DNA of 7,181 nucleotides from JBHIBA01 sp046758845 (lineage in GTDB: Bacteria > UBA8248 > JACPRG01 > G963555815), in assembly GCA_046758845.1 (NCBI GenBank), contig JBHIBA010000240.1, positions 1 to 7,181 on the forward strand, given 5' to 3'. The position numbers were made by a program, and so were the translations under genes. The notes beneath the pieces are model-generated. The model searched no databases. It had not been told where the DNA came from and worked only from the letters and a program-made list of their open reading frames with translations. Of this stretch, positions 1 through 5,941 are shown in pieces (positions within the stretch are counted from its first letter, which is position 1; every line of letters begins with the position of its first letter).

Positions 1-3
1 GCG

Positions 4-33
4 ACAGGAGCTGTGCATATTGTTCCTGTTTTT
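4..33 (+). terminator. weak hairpin followed by a T run, possible terminator of an upstream gene
   Basis: ACAGGA (4-9) and TCCTGT (24-29) form a perfect 6-bp inverted repeat with a 14-base loop, followed directly by Ts (29-33). This has the shape of an intrinsic terminator for a gene left of the window, but the stem is short and the loop long. ACAGGAG (4-10) can also pair with CTCCTGT (49-55), so the fold is ambiguous. Frame 1 is open from position 1 to a TGA at 142-144 (47 codons), so this stretch could instead be the 3' end of an upstream gene. I cannot decide between the two. Confidence 0.22.
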
Positions 34-61
34 GGCGAGAGAGGGGCACTCCTGTACCGGC

Positions 62-112
62 CCGAAAGAAAGATGCGGGTGGGAAATCCACGGAATTCCG
101 CTGGACTTTCGG
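62..112. other. structured non-coding stretch with nested inverted repeats
   Basis: An outer perfect 7-bp pair, CCGAAAG (62-68) with CTTTCGG (106-112), encloses a small hairpin GTGG-GAAAT-CCAC (79-91) and the 10-bp palindrome CGGAATTCCG (91-100). Together they could fold as a branched RNA structure in the leader of the gene at 185. I do not recognise a riboswitch core such as the TPP or cobalamin boxes. It could be chance structure in GC-rich DNA. Confidence 0.25.
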
Positions 113-139
113 CCGTTGCACTCCCCCCGGACGCACTGC

Positions 140-169
140 ATTGAGGACATTCTTTCTGCAGCCCTCAAT
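140..169 (+). promoter_or_regulatory. stem-loop in the leader just before the DUF4864-type gene
   Basis: ATTGAGG (140-146) and CCTCAAT (163-169) are a perfect 7-bp inverted repeat with a 16-base loop, ending 15 bases before the ATG at 185. No strong Shine-Dalgarno sequence lies between the stem and the start codon. The element could be an operator or an mRNA leader hairpin affecting translation. The symmetry is visible in the sequence, but its function is inferred. Confidence 0.3.
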
Positions 170-184
170 AGCTGAGCTCGTCCC

Positions 185-646
185 ATGAACAAATGGCTTT
201 CTGTTATTGCGGTTCTCCTTTTGGCTCAGTCGGTCGCGGCGTGGGCTCAGCCTGCGACGCCTACCCAGTTTCAGAGCCTCCCGGCCGATCTCTCCGAGCC
301 GGACCGTGCCGCGATCCGCGCGGTCATCGAGGACCAGATGGCCGCCTTTCAGCGGGACGACGGCGGCGCCGCCTTCTCCCACGCATCCCCCGCCATTCAG
401 GCGCAGTTCGGGACGCCCGAGAACTTCATGCGCATGGTCCGACAGGGATATCAGCCGGTCTACCGGCCGCGGCAAGTGGAGTTCCTCGATCTGGTCGTCG
501 CCCGGGGGGAACTGGTTCAAAGAGTCTTCGTCGTCGGTCCCGACGGCCTGGATGTGATCGCCCTGTACTTGATGCAGCGCCAGTTGGAAGGCCAGTGGAA
601 GATCAACGGCTGCGTCCTCGTCCGCCCGGAAGGCAGAAGGACTTAA
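185..646 (+). CDS. exported DUF4864 domain-containing protein
   Basis: The product is a 153-residue protein with a clear Sec signal peptide: Lys at residue 3, a hydrophobic core at about 4-19 (LSVIAVLLLAQSVAA) and a likely signal peptidase I site after Ala-Trp-Ala (about residue 21). The mature part (about 37-148) reads like the DUF4864 family: the helix SEPDRAAIRAVIEDQMAAF, then a segment with F-x-HASPAIQ and a predicted beta-rich half ending in DVIALYLMQRQLEGQWKINGCVLV. This resembles the cystatin/NTF2-like fold of small secreted proteins. No catalytic residues are known for the family, so the role is unknown and probably periplasmic. The ATG is favoured because the signal peptide begins immediately after it, although no good ribosome binding site precedes it. 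The gene stands alone, flanked by non-coding DNA, and is probably not part of the downstream chaperone operon. A 6-bp hairpin with one G-U pair (651-656 with 662-667) follows its stop, without a T run. Family assignment is from memory of the pattern and is fairly good. Confidence 0.8.
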   Translation: MNKWLSVIAVLLLAQSVAAWAQPATPTQFQSLPADLSEPDRAAIRAVIEDQMAAFQRDDGGAAFSHASPAIQAQFGTPENFMRMVRQGYQPVYRPRQVEFLDLVVARGELVQRVFVVGPDGLDVIALYLMQRQLEGQWKINGCVLVRPEGRRT

Positions 647-779
647 CCTTCCGATCGAACGGGTCGGCTATCGCCTGAACCTATCAAAATGCGCACCGAA
701 AAAGGAAATCGACGACTTTCGACGCTCTTTCGGGGCCGCTCTCTGCGTCTGTCCATCACGAATCGGTACATTCATTCAA

Positions 780-808
780 TTGACAAGAACGGGCGGGGTT
801 GTTAATTT
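780..808 (+). promoter_or_regulatory. candidate sigma70-type promoter for hrcA
   Basis: A perfect -35 hexamer TTGACA (780-785) is followed after 17 bases by TAATTT (803-808), a weak -10 that matches three of six consensus positions. It lies in a locally AT-rich patch inside GC-rich non-coding DNA, about 70 bases before the hrcA start, which is a sensible place for the operon promoter. The predicted leader would be about 60 bases and would include the inverted repeat at 837-871. Confidence 0.45.
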
Positions 809-836
809 TCAATGAGTGCGCCAATTCCGTGCCAGG

Positions 837-871
837 CGTTACCTGAGTTGCGGATCGGGGGAGTGGTAACG
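837..871 (+). promoter_or_regulatory. inverted repeat immediately upstream of hrcA
   Basis: CGTTACC (837-843) and GGTAACG (865-871) are a perfect 7-bp inverted repeat with a 21-base loop, ending four bases before the hrcA ATG. The loop contains the purine-rich GGGGGAG (857-863), the only plausible Shine-Dalgarno sequence for hrcA. The element could be a DNA operator or an mRNA hairpin that presents or masks the ribosome binding site. It does not match CIRCE (TTAGCACTC-N9-GAGTGCTAA) in sequence or spacing. Confidence 0.35.
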
Positions 872-875
872 GCAA

Positions 876-1940
876 ATGTTATCTTACTCAAGCCGGCTCA
901 CCGCACGTCAGCAAGAAATCCTGATGGGGGTGCTCACGAGTTTCGTGGAGACTGCCGAGCCCGTCAGCTCCAAGACACTGGCGAGGAAGTACGTGCAGAA
1001 TCTGAGCCCCGCAACCATCCGAAACGAACTGGCCGAATTGACGGAGATAGGCTACTTGCAACAACCGCACACCTCGGCCGGACGCATCCCGACGGACAGG
1101 GCCTACCGGTTTTACGTGGACCAGGTCCGGCGCCTGCCCCCCCTTTCCAGTCGCGATATGGGGCGAATCCAGATCGGTTATGGCGAGGCCCGGCCTCTGG
1201 CGTTGGACGCCCTGCTGGAGCAGACGTCCAAATTGCTATCCACGTTGACTCGCCAGGCCAGCCTCATCCTGCTGCCTAACCTGTCCAAGATCGTCTTCAG
1301 CCAGGTGCGGTTCATCAAGGTTCGACCTCGGCTCGCCCAAGTGATTGTGGTGGCGAAGAACGGGCTGGTCCAAAACCGACCCGTTGAAATGGACGAAGAC
1401 CTCTCCCAGGAGTTTCTCGACAAGATCGGGCGGTACCTGAACGAGGAGTTCAGGGACCTCACTCTGGGCGAAGTTCGCCGCCGCGTCTCCGCCCAGATGC
1501 TGGAGCACAAGCGGGAGTTCGATGTCCTATACCGCGAAGCCCAGAGAATGAGCCAGAAGGCCTTCCTGGAGGCCCCGGCGGAGGGGGACGAGTTCTACCT
1601 CGGGGGAACCAATCACATCTTAGACCAGCCCGAGTTCCAGGCCGACCTGGACAAGATGCGGGCGTTGCTTGAAGCGTTCGAAGAGAAAGAAAGGCTTATT
1701 TCCATTCTGGACCGATGCATGGAGGCTGAAGGCCTATTCGTCAGCATCGGTTCGGAGAACGAAGTCGACGCGATGAACGATTGCGCCCTCGTCATGAGGA
1801 CTTACGGGGACGGCTCGCAGGACCTGGGGACGCTGGGGGTTGTCGGCCCGAAGCGGATGGAATACCCGCGAATCATGGCCCTGGTCGACAAGACGGCCTC
1901 CACGCTGAGCCTCTTCATTGCAGCGGAATCCGGCCTGTAA
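876..1940 (+). CDS. hrcA: heat-inducible transcription repressor HrcA
   Basis: HrcA is the dimeric repressor of class I heat-shock genes. It binds CIRCE operators and needs GroEL for activity in the species studied. The 354-residue length is usual for the family. The N-terminal winged helix-turn-helix (about 8-85) begins LTARQQEILMGVL, includes SPATIRNELAELTEIGYL (44-61) and ends in the family hallmark PHTSAGRIPTDRAYRFYVD (64-82). A GAF-like domain with the family's dimerising insert follows. The C-terminal signature GVVGPKRMEYPRIMALVD (321-338) is intact. ATG 876 is chosen because an in-frame stop (TAA, 867-869) lies just upstream and the alignment to the family starts within the first ten residues. 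The gene leads the grpE-dnaJ cluster, as is common. No frameshift or missing core motif is seen. Autoregulation is likely from the family, but no canonical operator is visible upstream. Confidence 0.97.
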   Translation: MLSYSSRLTARQQEILMGVLTSFVETAEPVSSKTLARKYVQNLSPATIRNELAELTEIGYLQQPHTSAGRIPTDRAYRFYVDQVRRLPPLSSRDMGRIQIGYGEARPLALDALLEQTSKLLSTLTRQASLILLPNLSKIVFSQVRFIKVRPRLAQVIVVAKNGLVQNRPVEMDEDLSQEFLDKIGRYLNEEFRDLTLGEVRRRVSAQMLEHKREFDVLYREAQRMSQKAFLEAPAEGDEFYLGGTNHILDQPEFQADLDKMRALLEAFEEKERLISILDRCMEAEGLFVSIGSENEVDAMNDCALVMRTYGDGSQDLGTLGVVGPKRMEYPRIMALVDKTASTLSLFIAAESGL

Positions 1941-1964
1941 CTTTCACTTTTTCCCTTTACAGGC
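1933..1964 (+). promoter_or_regulatory. stem-loop spanning the hrcA stop codon
   Basis: GCCTGTAA (1933-1940) and TTACAGGC (1957-1964) form a perfect 8-bp inverted repeat around a 16-base pyrimidine-rich loop. The left arm includes the hrcA stop codon. There is no T run after the right arm, so it is not a standard intrinsic terminator. It could be an mRNA processing or stability element between hrcA and grpE, or a partial attenuator. Confidence 0.4.
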
Positions 1965-1986
1965 AATCAAACACCCTTTGGCGCTG

Positions 1987-2010
1987 GTATCGCTCGAGCC
2001 CGGGCGATAC
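1987..2010 (+). promoter_or_regulatory. strong stem-loop in the grpE leader
   Basis: GTATCGC (1987-1993) and GCGATAC (2004-2010) are perfect 7-bp arms. With a G-U pair and two more G-C pairs the stem extends to 10 bp (1987-1996 with 2001-2010), closed by the tetraloop AGCC (1997-2000). No T run follows. It is the most stable-looking hairpin in the gap and may be an RNA leader element or a DNA operator. It does not resemble CIRCE. Confidence 0.42.
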
Positions 2011-2047
2011 GGTTTGCGTTCGGTGGATACGAATTGTGGATGAAAGG

Positions 2048-2063
2048 CCTGGGAATCCCCAGG
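2048..2063 (+). promoter_or_regulatory. short stem-loop upstream of the grpE ribosome binding site
   Basis: CCTGGG (2048-2053) and CCCAGG (2058-2063) form a perfect 6-bp stem with the loop AATC. It lies 27 bases before the purine-rich GAAGAGGG (2091-2098) that serves grpE, so it leaves the ribosome binding site free. It is the third successive hairpin in the hrcA-grpE gap. Confidence 0.33.
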
Positions 2064-2103
2064 AAAGATTCGTCGCCAATCCGAAAAATCGAAGAGGGCA
2101 TCC

Positions 2104-2718
2104 GTGAACGAGGGGCGCACAAACGAAGGACGCGAAATACCTGTCACCCGTCAGGAATCGGACGATGAGGCGGTCTCCACGGAGCCATCCGGGGAAGAGG
2201 CTGCGCGGCCCGAGCCCGGCGGGGAGGACACTTCAGCGCAAGAGGCAAAAAGCCCCGAGAATTTACAGCGGGAGTTCGATGCGCTTCAGGACCAGCACCT
2301 GCGTCTTCGCGCAGAATTTGACAACTTCCGCAAGCGGACGGCCAGAGAACACCGACAAATCCGAGAGCGGGCGAGCGAACAGGTCATTAAGGACCTGCTG
2401 CCCGTCATCGACGGCCTGGAACGCGCCCGCGACACCATTCCGGCGGAAGACGAAAACGGAACCGCCGTGAAAGAGGGCATTGAGTTGGTGCTCAAATCCC
2501 TCCGGGATATCCTCGGGCGTCACGGACTGGAGGAGATCCAGGCCCTCTCCCAGCCGTTCGACCCGAATCTGCACGAAGCGGTGATGGTCGTCGAGACCGA
2601 GGACCATCCGGACGACACGGTCATCGAAGAAATCCAGAAGGGATACTCCCTTGGGGATCGGGTGATCCGGCCCAGCCGCGTGGTTGTGGCGAAGCCCGTG
2701 TCCAAGGAAGAAGAATGA
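2104..2718 (+). CDS. grpE: nucleotide exchange factor GrpE
   Basis: GrpE is the cytoplasmic exchange factor that releases ADP from DnaK and resets the chaperone cycle. The 204-residue product has an acidic, disordered N-terminus (about 1-50). A long helix for dimerisation follows (about 52-110, including LRAEFDNFRKRTAREHR), and then the C-terminal beta domain that contacts DnaK. Both parts of the family signature are intact: FDPNLHEAV (152-160) and GYSLGDRVIRPSRVVV (180-195). The start is GTG 2104, preceded by GAAGAGGG (2091-2098) at good spacing; no ATG is better placed. The first residues repeat NEGR twice (2-5 and 7-10), coded by a diverged 15-base tandem duplication (2107-2136), which lies in the variable tail and should not affect function. 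The gene precedes dnaJ directly with no dnaK between them. The exact start is slightly less certain than the identity. Confidence 0.96.
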   Translation: MNEGRTNEGREIPVTRQESDDEAVSTEPSGEEAARPEPGGEDTSAQEAKSPENLQREFDALQDQHLRLRAEFDNFRKRTAREHRQIRERASEQVIKDLLPVIDGLERARDTIPAEDENGTAVKEGIELVLKSLRDILGRHGLEEIQALSQPFDPNLHEAVMVVETEDHPDDTVIEEIQKGYSLGDRVIRPSRVVVAKPVSKEEE

Positions 2719-2746
2719 GAGGCCGAAGCCACCGGTGGCCATCAGC

Positions 2747-3904
2747 ATGGGGCGCAAGGACCCGTATCAGATCTTAGGCGTCCATCCCTCAGCGGACCAC
2801 GAGGAGATCAGGCAGGCCTACCGCCATCTGGCCAAGCAGCACCACCCCGATTGCAACCCCGGCGACAAGCATTCCGAAGACCGGTTCAAAGAGATCAGCG
2901 GCGCCTACCAGGTCCTGCGAGACCCCAAGAAGCGGGCGGAATTCGACCGGCGGGGATTCCGTCCGTCGATGACTCATTCGGCTGGCCCCTCACCCTTCGA
3001 ATCTCGCGGCAACTTCGCCGAGATATTCGATCACCTCTTCTCCGACATCTTCCCATGGCCCGACGCGGACCTCGACTCGCGGGCGGAGCGCGGAAAGGAT
3101 CTCAAGTACCAAGTGTCCCTCTCCCTCGCGGACGTCGCGCGCGGGGCCACGAAGCCCCTGCAGATCACCCGCCAGGAGACATGTGAGCAGTGCGCGGGAA
3201 TCGGAACGAGCGCGCGCAACCGGCCCCAACTCTGCGTGGTCTGCGGCGGCTTAGGGTACGTCCGCCGGCAGCACGGCCTGCTGGACCTCAAAGCGCCCTG
3301 CCGAGCCTGCGGGGGCACAGGGGAAGTGATACTGGACGCCTGTAAGCGCTGCGGGGGAACGGGAAGAATCCGCAAAGAGAGGGCGCTGAACGTCAGAGTC
3401 CCTCCCGGCGCGGAGGAAGGACTGCGGCTGAAAGTCCGGGGAGAAGGCGACGAGGGCGTTCGGGGGGGAAGACCGGGCGACCTTCTCGTCACCATCGGCG
3501 TACGACCCCACGAACATTTCCGGCGGGAAGGAGGGGACATCCACGGCTCTCTCACTGTGAGCATGGTCGAGGCGGCCTTGGGCTGCGACCTCCAGGTCCC
3601 CACCCTCGACGGTTCGACGGCCATGAAGCTCCCGGCCGGCGTGCAATCCGGAGCCGCCTTCCGCCTCCGGGGCAAGGGCCTGCCCAAGCCGGGCGGCGGG
3701 CACTCGGGCGATCAGGTCGTCCGCATCCACGTGGAAACCCCCACCCGAATGAGCCGAAGACAACGGGAACTGCTGAGAGAATTCACGCAAACGGTAAAGC
3801 CCCCCGAACCTTCCCCGGACTCTCCCAAAAGATCCCGAAGCCTCTCCGTTTCCGGCCTGTTATCGAAATTGAACCAGTGGTTTCGCGGCCCCCGGCGCGG
3901 GTAA
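2747..3904 (+). CDS. dnaJ: molecular chaperone DnaJ (type I Hsp40)
   Basis: DnaJ delivers unfolded substrates to DnaK and stimulates its ATPase. From ATG 2747 the product is 385 residues, normal for a full type I protein. The J domain (about 5-68) has the catalytic HPD at 33-35. The linker (about 70-115) is phenylalanine-bearing but poor in glycine and includes SDIF (99-102), similar to the DIF motif. The zinc domain has all four CxxCxGxG repeats: C146/C149, C163/C166, C185/C188 and C199/C202. The two C-terminal substrate-binding beta domains follow (about 210-332). The tail ends in a basic amphipathic segment as in E. coli DnaJ. An alternative start is GTG 2735, four codons upstream and closer to the purine-rich GAGAGG (2717-2722). 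ATG 2747 is preferred because the family begins a few residues before DPYQILGV. The gap to grpE is 28 bases, so the two are surely cotranscribed. Confidence 0.96.
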   Translation: MGRKDPYQILGVHPSADHEEIRQAYRHLAKQHHPDCNPGDKHSEDRFKEISGAYQVLRDPKKRAEFDRRGFRPSMTHSAGPSPFESRGNFAEIFDHLFSDIFPWPDADLDSRAERGKDLKYQVSLSLADVARGATKPLQITRQETCEQCAGIGTSARNRPQLCVVCGGLGYVRRQHGLLDLKAPCRACGGTGEVILDACKRCGGTGRIRKERALNVRVPPGAEEGLRLKVRGEGDEGVRGGRPGDLLVTIGVRPHEHFRREGGDIHGSLTVSMVEAALGCDLQVPTLDGSTAMKLPAGVQSGAAFRLRGKGLPKPGGGHSGDQVVRIHVETPTRMSRRQRELLREFTQTVKPPEPSPDSPKRSRSLSVSGLLSKLNQWFRGPRRG

Positions 3905-3953
3905 CGCTGAGGCTGGAAGACGCACAACCATTCTATCCTCTAAGAAATCGGGA

Positions 3954-4904
3954 GTGGGCAAGCCGAAAGCGGAATCCGCCGCAGCCCCGAACTGCGACAG
4001 GTGGGTGGAGGTCAAGCTGAAGGCCGGCCCGGAGACCCTTGACGCGCTGTCTTCCCGACTGATCGATTTGGGCTCTCCGGGAGTGGCTCTGGCTGCCGAG
4101 CGGGAGAACGAAGTGCAGGGGTATCTTCCCGACGACGACGTCCTGGGAAGGGCCCTCGATGAAATTCGCCGTTACCTGGAATCCCTGAGGCGCCTGGGCT
4201 TTTCCGTTGCCGGCATGACGACCCGACCCGTCCCTCAAGTGGACTGGGTCCGCGATTTTCAGGAAAGATGCACGCCGCGAAGGATCGGCCCATTCCATAT
4301 CGTGCCCGAGTCCCATCGGACCGGCACGGAAAGGACCCGCCGAGGAGCGCGCGGTGAGAAGGCAGCGGAAATCCTCCTCTCTCCGGGGATGGCCTTCGGG
4401 ACGGGCGAGCACCCGACGACCCGGCTATGCCTCAAGGCCCTCGGCCAGTGCGTGAGCCGGCCTCCCCCCAGGCGGGTGCTCGACATCGGTTGCGGCTCGG
4501 GTATATTGGGCATTGCGGCCGCCAAGTCATTCCGGCGCTGCCGGGTGACCGCCGTCGACATTGACCCGGCCGCTTATCACGTTACGCGGAGAAACGCCCG
4601 GGAAAATCGCGTGGCTCACCGGATGACAGTCCATGAAGGGTCCTTGGAAAAGGCCCGAGGGACCTTCAACCTGATCCTGGCCAATCTCTATTTGGAGCCT
4701 CTTCGGGACATGACTCCCGGGATCGCACACCGCTTGGCGGCTGGGGGGCTGGCCATTCTTTCGGGGATTTTGACTCGGCAGACAACCGGGCTCGAAAGAT
4801 CCCTGGAAGCCGCGGGCCTCCGGGTCAATAAACGCCGGAGCGAGTCGGCCTGGGCCTGTCTCACGGTCCAAAGGAACCCGGGCGACAAGAACCCGCTGGA
4901 CTAG
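3954..4904 (+). CDS. prmA: ribosomal protein L11 methyltransferase PrmA
   Basis: PrmA uses S-adenosylmethionine to trimethylate ribosomal protein L11. The 316-residue product has the expected two parts. The N-terminal substrate-recognition domain (about 15-95) is followed by a linker with DWVRDFQERCTPRRIG (97-112). The Rossmann methyltransferase domain contains GTGEHPTT (149-156), the SAM-binding VLDIGCGSG (175-183), the acidic VDID (201-204) and the ILAN motif (241-244) that takes the place of NPPY in this family. The start is a GTG at 3954 with a poor ribosome binding site; no in-frame ATG lies nearby upstream, so the first ten or so residues are uncertain. It follows dnaJ after 49 bases, as in the Bacillus-type hrcA-grpE-dnaK-dnaJ-prmA-rsmE order. 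The short arginine-rich stretch at 122-133 between the linker and the GTGEHPTT motif looks like a lineage-specific insertion. Confidence 0.94.
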   Translation: MGKPKAESAAAPNCDRWVEVKLKAGPETLDALSSRLIDLGSPGVALAAERENEVQGYLPDDDVLGRALDEIRRYLESLRRLGFSVAGMTTRPVPQVDWVRDFQERCTPRRIGPFHIVPESHRTGTERTRRGARGEKAAEILLSPGMAFGTGEHPTTRLCLKALGQCVSRPPPRRVLDIGCGSGILGIAAAKSFRRCRVTAVDIDPAAYHVTRRNARENRVAHRMTVHEGSLEKARGTFNLILANLYLEPLRDMTPGIAHRLAAGGLAILSGILTRQTTGLERSLEAAGLRVNKRRSESAWACLTVQRNPGDKNPLD

Positions 4905-4961
4905 TCGGTGCTCGCGGCCGTCACAGCCTGTGTAGCCGCGGTTTGAGCGAGGGTCACCGAC
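4904..4961 (+). other. nested hairpin at the prmA 3' end
   Basis: Three nested perfect inverted pairs begin at the last base of the prmA stop: GTCGGTG (4904-4910) with CACCGAC (4955-4961), CGCGGC (4913-4918) with GCCGCG (4935-4940), and CACA (4922-4925) with TGTG (4929-4932). CTCGC (4911-4915, starting CTCGC) can alternatively pair with GCGAG (4947-4951). No T run follows. It may be a transcript 3'-end stabiliser, a Rho-independent terminator lacking its U tract, or part of a repeat element. Confidence 0.4.
4932..4954 (+). repeat. diverged intergenic repeat, copy 1
   Basis: This 23-base unit starts GTAGCCGCGG and ends TGAGCGAGGGT. Its reverse complement matches 5032-5054 at 19 of 23 positions, including an exact run of eleven bases. 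The two copies face each other about 100 bases apart in the prmA-rsmE gap. It has the look of a dispersed palindromic or REP-like intergenic element, but only a genome-wide count could show that. Confidence 0.45.
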
Positions 4962-5031
4962 CCGCGCGGAAATCGCGGCGCGCGTGTCCTGCCCCGATCT
5001 CCGCTACGGAATGAGGCCCGCGGATTCCGCA

Positions 5032-5054
5032 ACCCTCGCTCAGATCGGCGCTAC
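5032..5054 (-). repeat. diverged intergenic repeat, copy 2 (inverted)
   Basis: This is the opposite-strand copy of the unit at 4932-4954 (19 of 23 matching). Its right half, GATCGGCGCTACG (5043-5055), is also directly repeated as GATCTCCGCTACG (4996-5008) with 11 of 13 matches, so a third, partial unit in the same orientation lies between the two. Between the copies CGGAAT (5007-5012) and ATTCCG (5024-5029) form another 6-bp hairpin. The rest of the gap up to rsmE (5056-5143) shows no convincing promoter. Confidence 0.42.
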
Positions 5055-5143
5055 GATGTTACGCGAATCTTCGAAACCAAACACCCGACGGGGCTATCGG
5101 CCCTCACGGAAGGCCAGATAGAAGCCTGCCCGAACCCGCTGCG

Positions 5144-5941
5144 ATGCCTGTTTTCCGCGTAGACCCGAGAAACGTTCGCCCCGGAAGGGTGAGATTTTCG
5201 GCCGAGGTGGCCAAGCACCTGCGCGCTCTGCGTCACAGGAAGGGCGACGTGATCCGGGTCTCGGACGGGGTTTCCACCGAATATGAGGTGATCCTCACGG
5301 AGTTAACCCAAAGGGGAGCCGCCGGCGCAATCCGCGCCCGAAGGCAGACCCACGAGAACCGGGTCGTCATCCACCTGGGGCAGGCCGTCCCCAAGGGAGA
5401 GAAACTGGACTGGGTCGTGGAAAAGGGCGTCGAGCTCGGGGTCGGCGTGATCTACCCCGTCCTCGCGGAGCGGAGCGTCCCGCGTCTGGATGAGAGCCGA
5501 GCGGCGGACCGGCTGAGCCGATGGCGGCGCGTGGCCGAAGCCGCGCGCATGCAGTGCGGACGCGTGTCCGGGGCGGAGGTCATGCCCATCGATTCGCTCG
5601 CCGCCTTTCTGGACGCCACTCAGGGGGCGGACCTCAAGATCGTTCTCCACGAAAAAGCGACCGCCGGCTTGCGGGAAATTCTGGCCGATGCGCGAGAACC
5701 CGCCGCCGTGGCGCTCCTGGTGGGCCCGGAAGGCGGATTCTCGGAGGCGGAGATTCGGGCTGCGCGTGCTGCGGGTTTCATTTCATCCGGCCTGGGGGCG
5801 CGGGTCCTCCGGACCGAGACAGCCCCGATCGCCGCGCTCGCGATCCTGGGATTCGTCCTCGGAGACCTCGGCGAGCCGGGGTCCCAACCCGGGGGCGAAG
5901 CTTCAAACAGCGCGGAACAAGCGGAAGAAACCGGGCGATGA
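5144..5941 (+). CDS. rsmE: 16S rRNA (uracil(1498)-N(3))-methyltransferase RsmE
   Basis: RsmE methylates N3 of U1498 in 16S rRNA of the small subunit, using S-adenosylmethionine. The 265-residue product shows the N-terminal PUA-like RNA-binding domain (about 1-68) with VAKHLRALRHRKGD (22-35). The SPOUT methyltransferase domain with its trefoil knot follows. Family motifs are KGEKLDWVVEKGVELGV (84-100), RWRRVAEAARMQCGR (126-140; most relatives have EQS before the final Gly-Arg), GPEGGFS (194-200) and LGARVLRTETAPIAAL (217-232), which builds the SAM pocket. ATG 5144 begins just before the conserved fold, though no clear ribosome binding site precedes it. The last 25 or so residues form a Gly/Glu/Ser-rich tail beyond the usual end of the family. 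The stop overlaps the purD start (ATGA), so the two are translationally coupled. Confidence 0.95.
   Translation: MPVFRVDPRNVRPGRVRFSAEVAKHLRALRHRKGDVIRVSDGVSTEYEVILTELTQRGAAGAIRARRQTHENRVVIHLGQAVPKGEKLDWVVEKGVELGVGVIYPVLAERSVPRLDESRAADRLSRWRRVAEAARMQCGRVSGAEVMPIDSLAAFLDATQGADLKIVLHEKATAGLREILADAREPAAVALLVGPEGGFSEAEIRAARAAGFISSGLGARVLRTETAPIAALAILGFVLGDLGEPGSQPGGEASNSAEQAEETGR

Noticed and set aside
115..123. GTTGCACTC, resembling the left half of CIRCE (seven of nine), before the DUF4864-type gene
   Set aside because: No GAGTGC arm follows at the nine-base spacing; the bases at 133-141 do not match.
1..144. Frame 1 open for 47 codons from the window edge
   Set aside because: Too short and too GC-rich to call; the translation shows no recognisable C-terminus, and the stretch overlaps hairpins.
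814..822. GAGTGCGCC, resembling the right half of CIRCE, upstream of hrcA
   Set aside because: Only six of nine bases match GAGTGCTAA, and the positions where the left arm should lie (796-804) read GGGTTGTTA, with no similarity.
2684..2746. Upstream extension of dnaJ to a GTG inside grpE
   Set aside because: It would add 21 unconserved residues overlapping the grpE end; DnaJ proteins start a few residues before the J domain.
3031..3687. Long open frame on the minus strand within dnaJ (218 codons)
   Set aside because: It is antisense to a clear DnaJ, with an arginine/proline/serine-rich composition typical of shadow frames in GC-rich genes.
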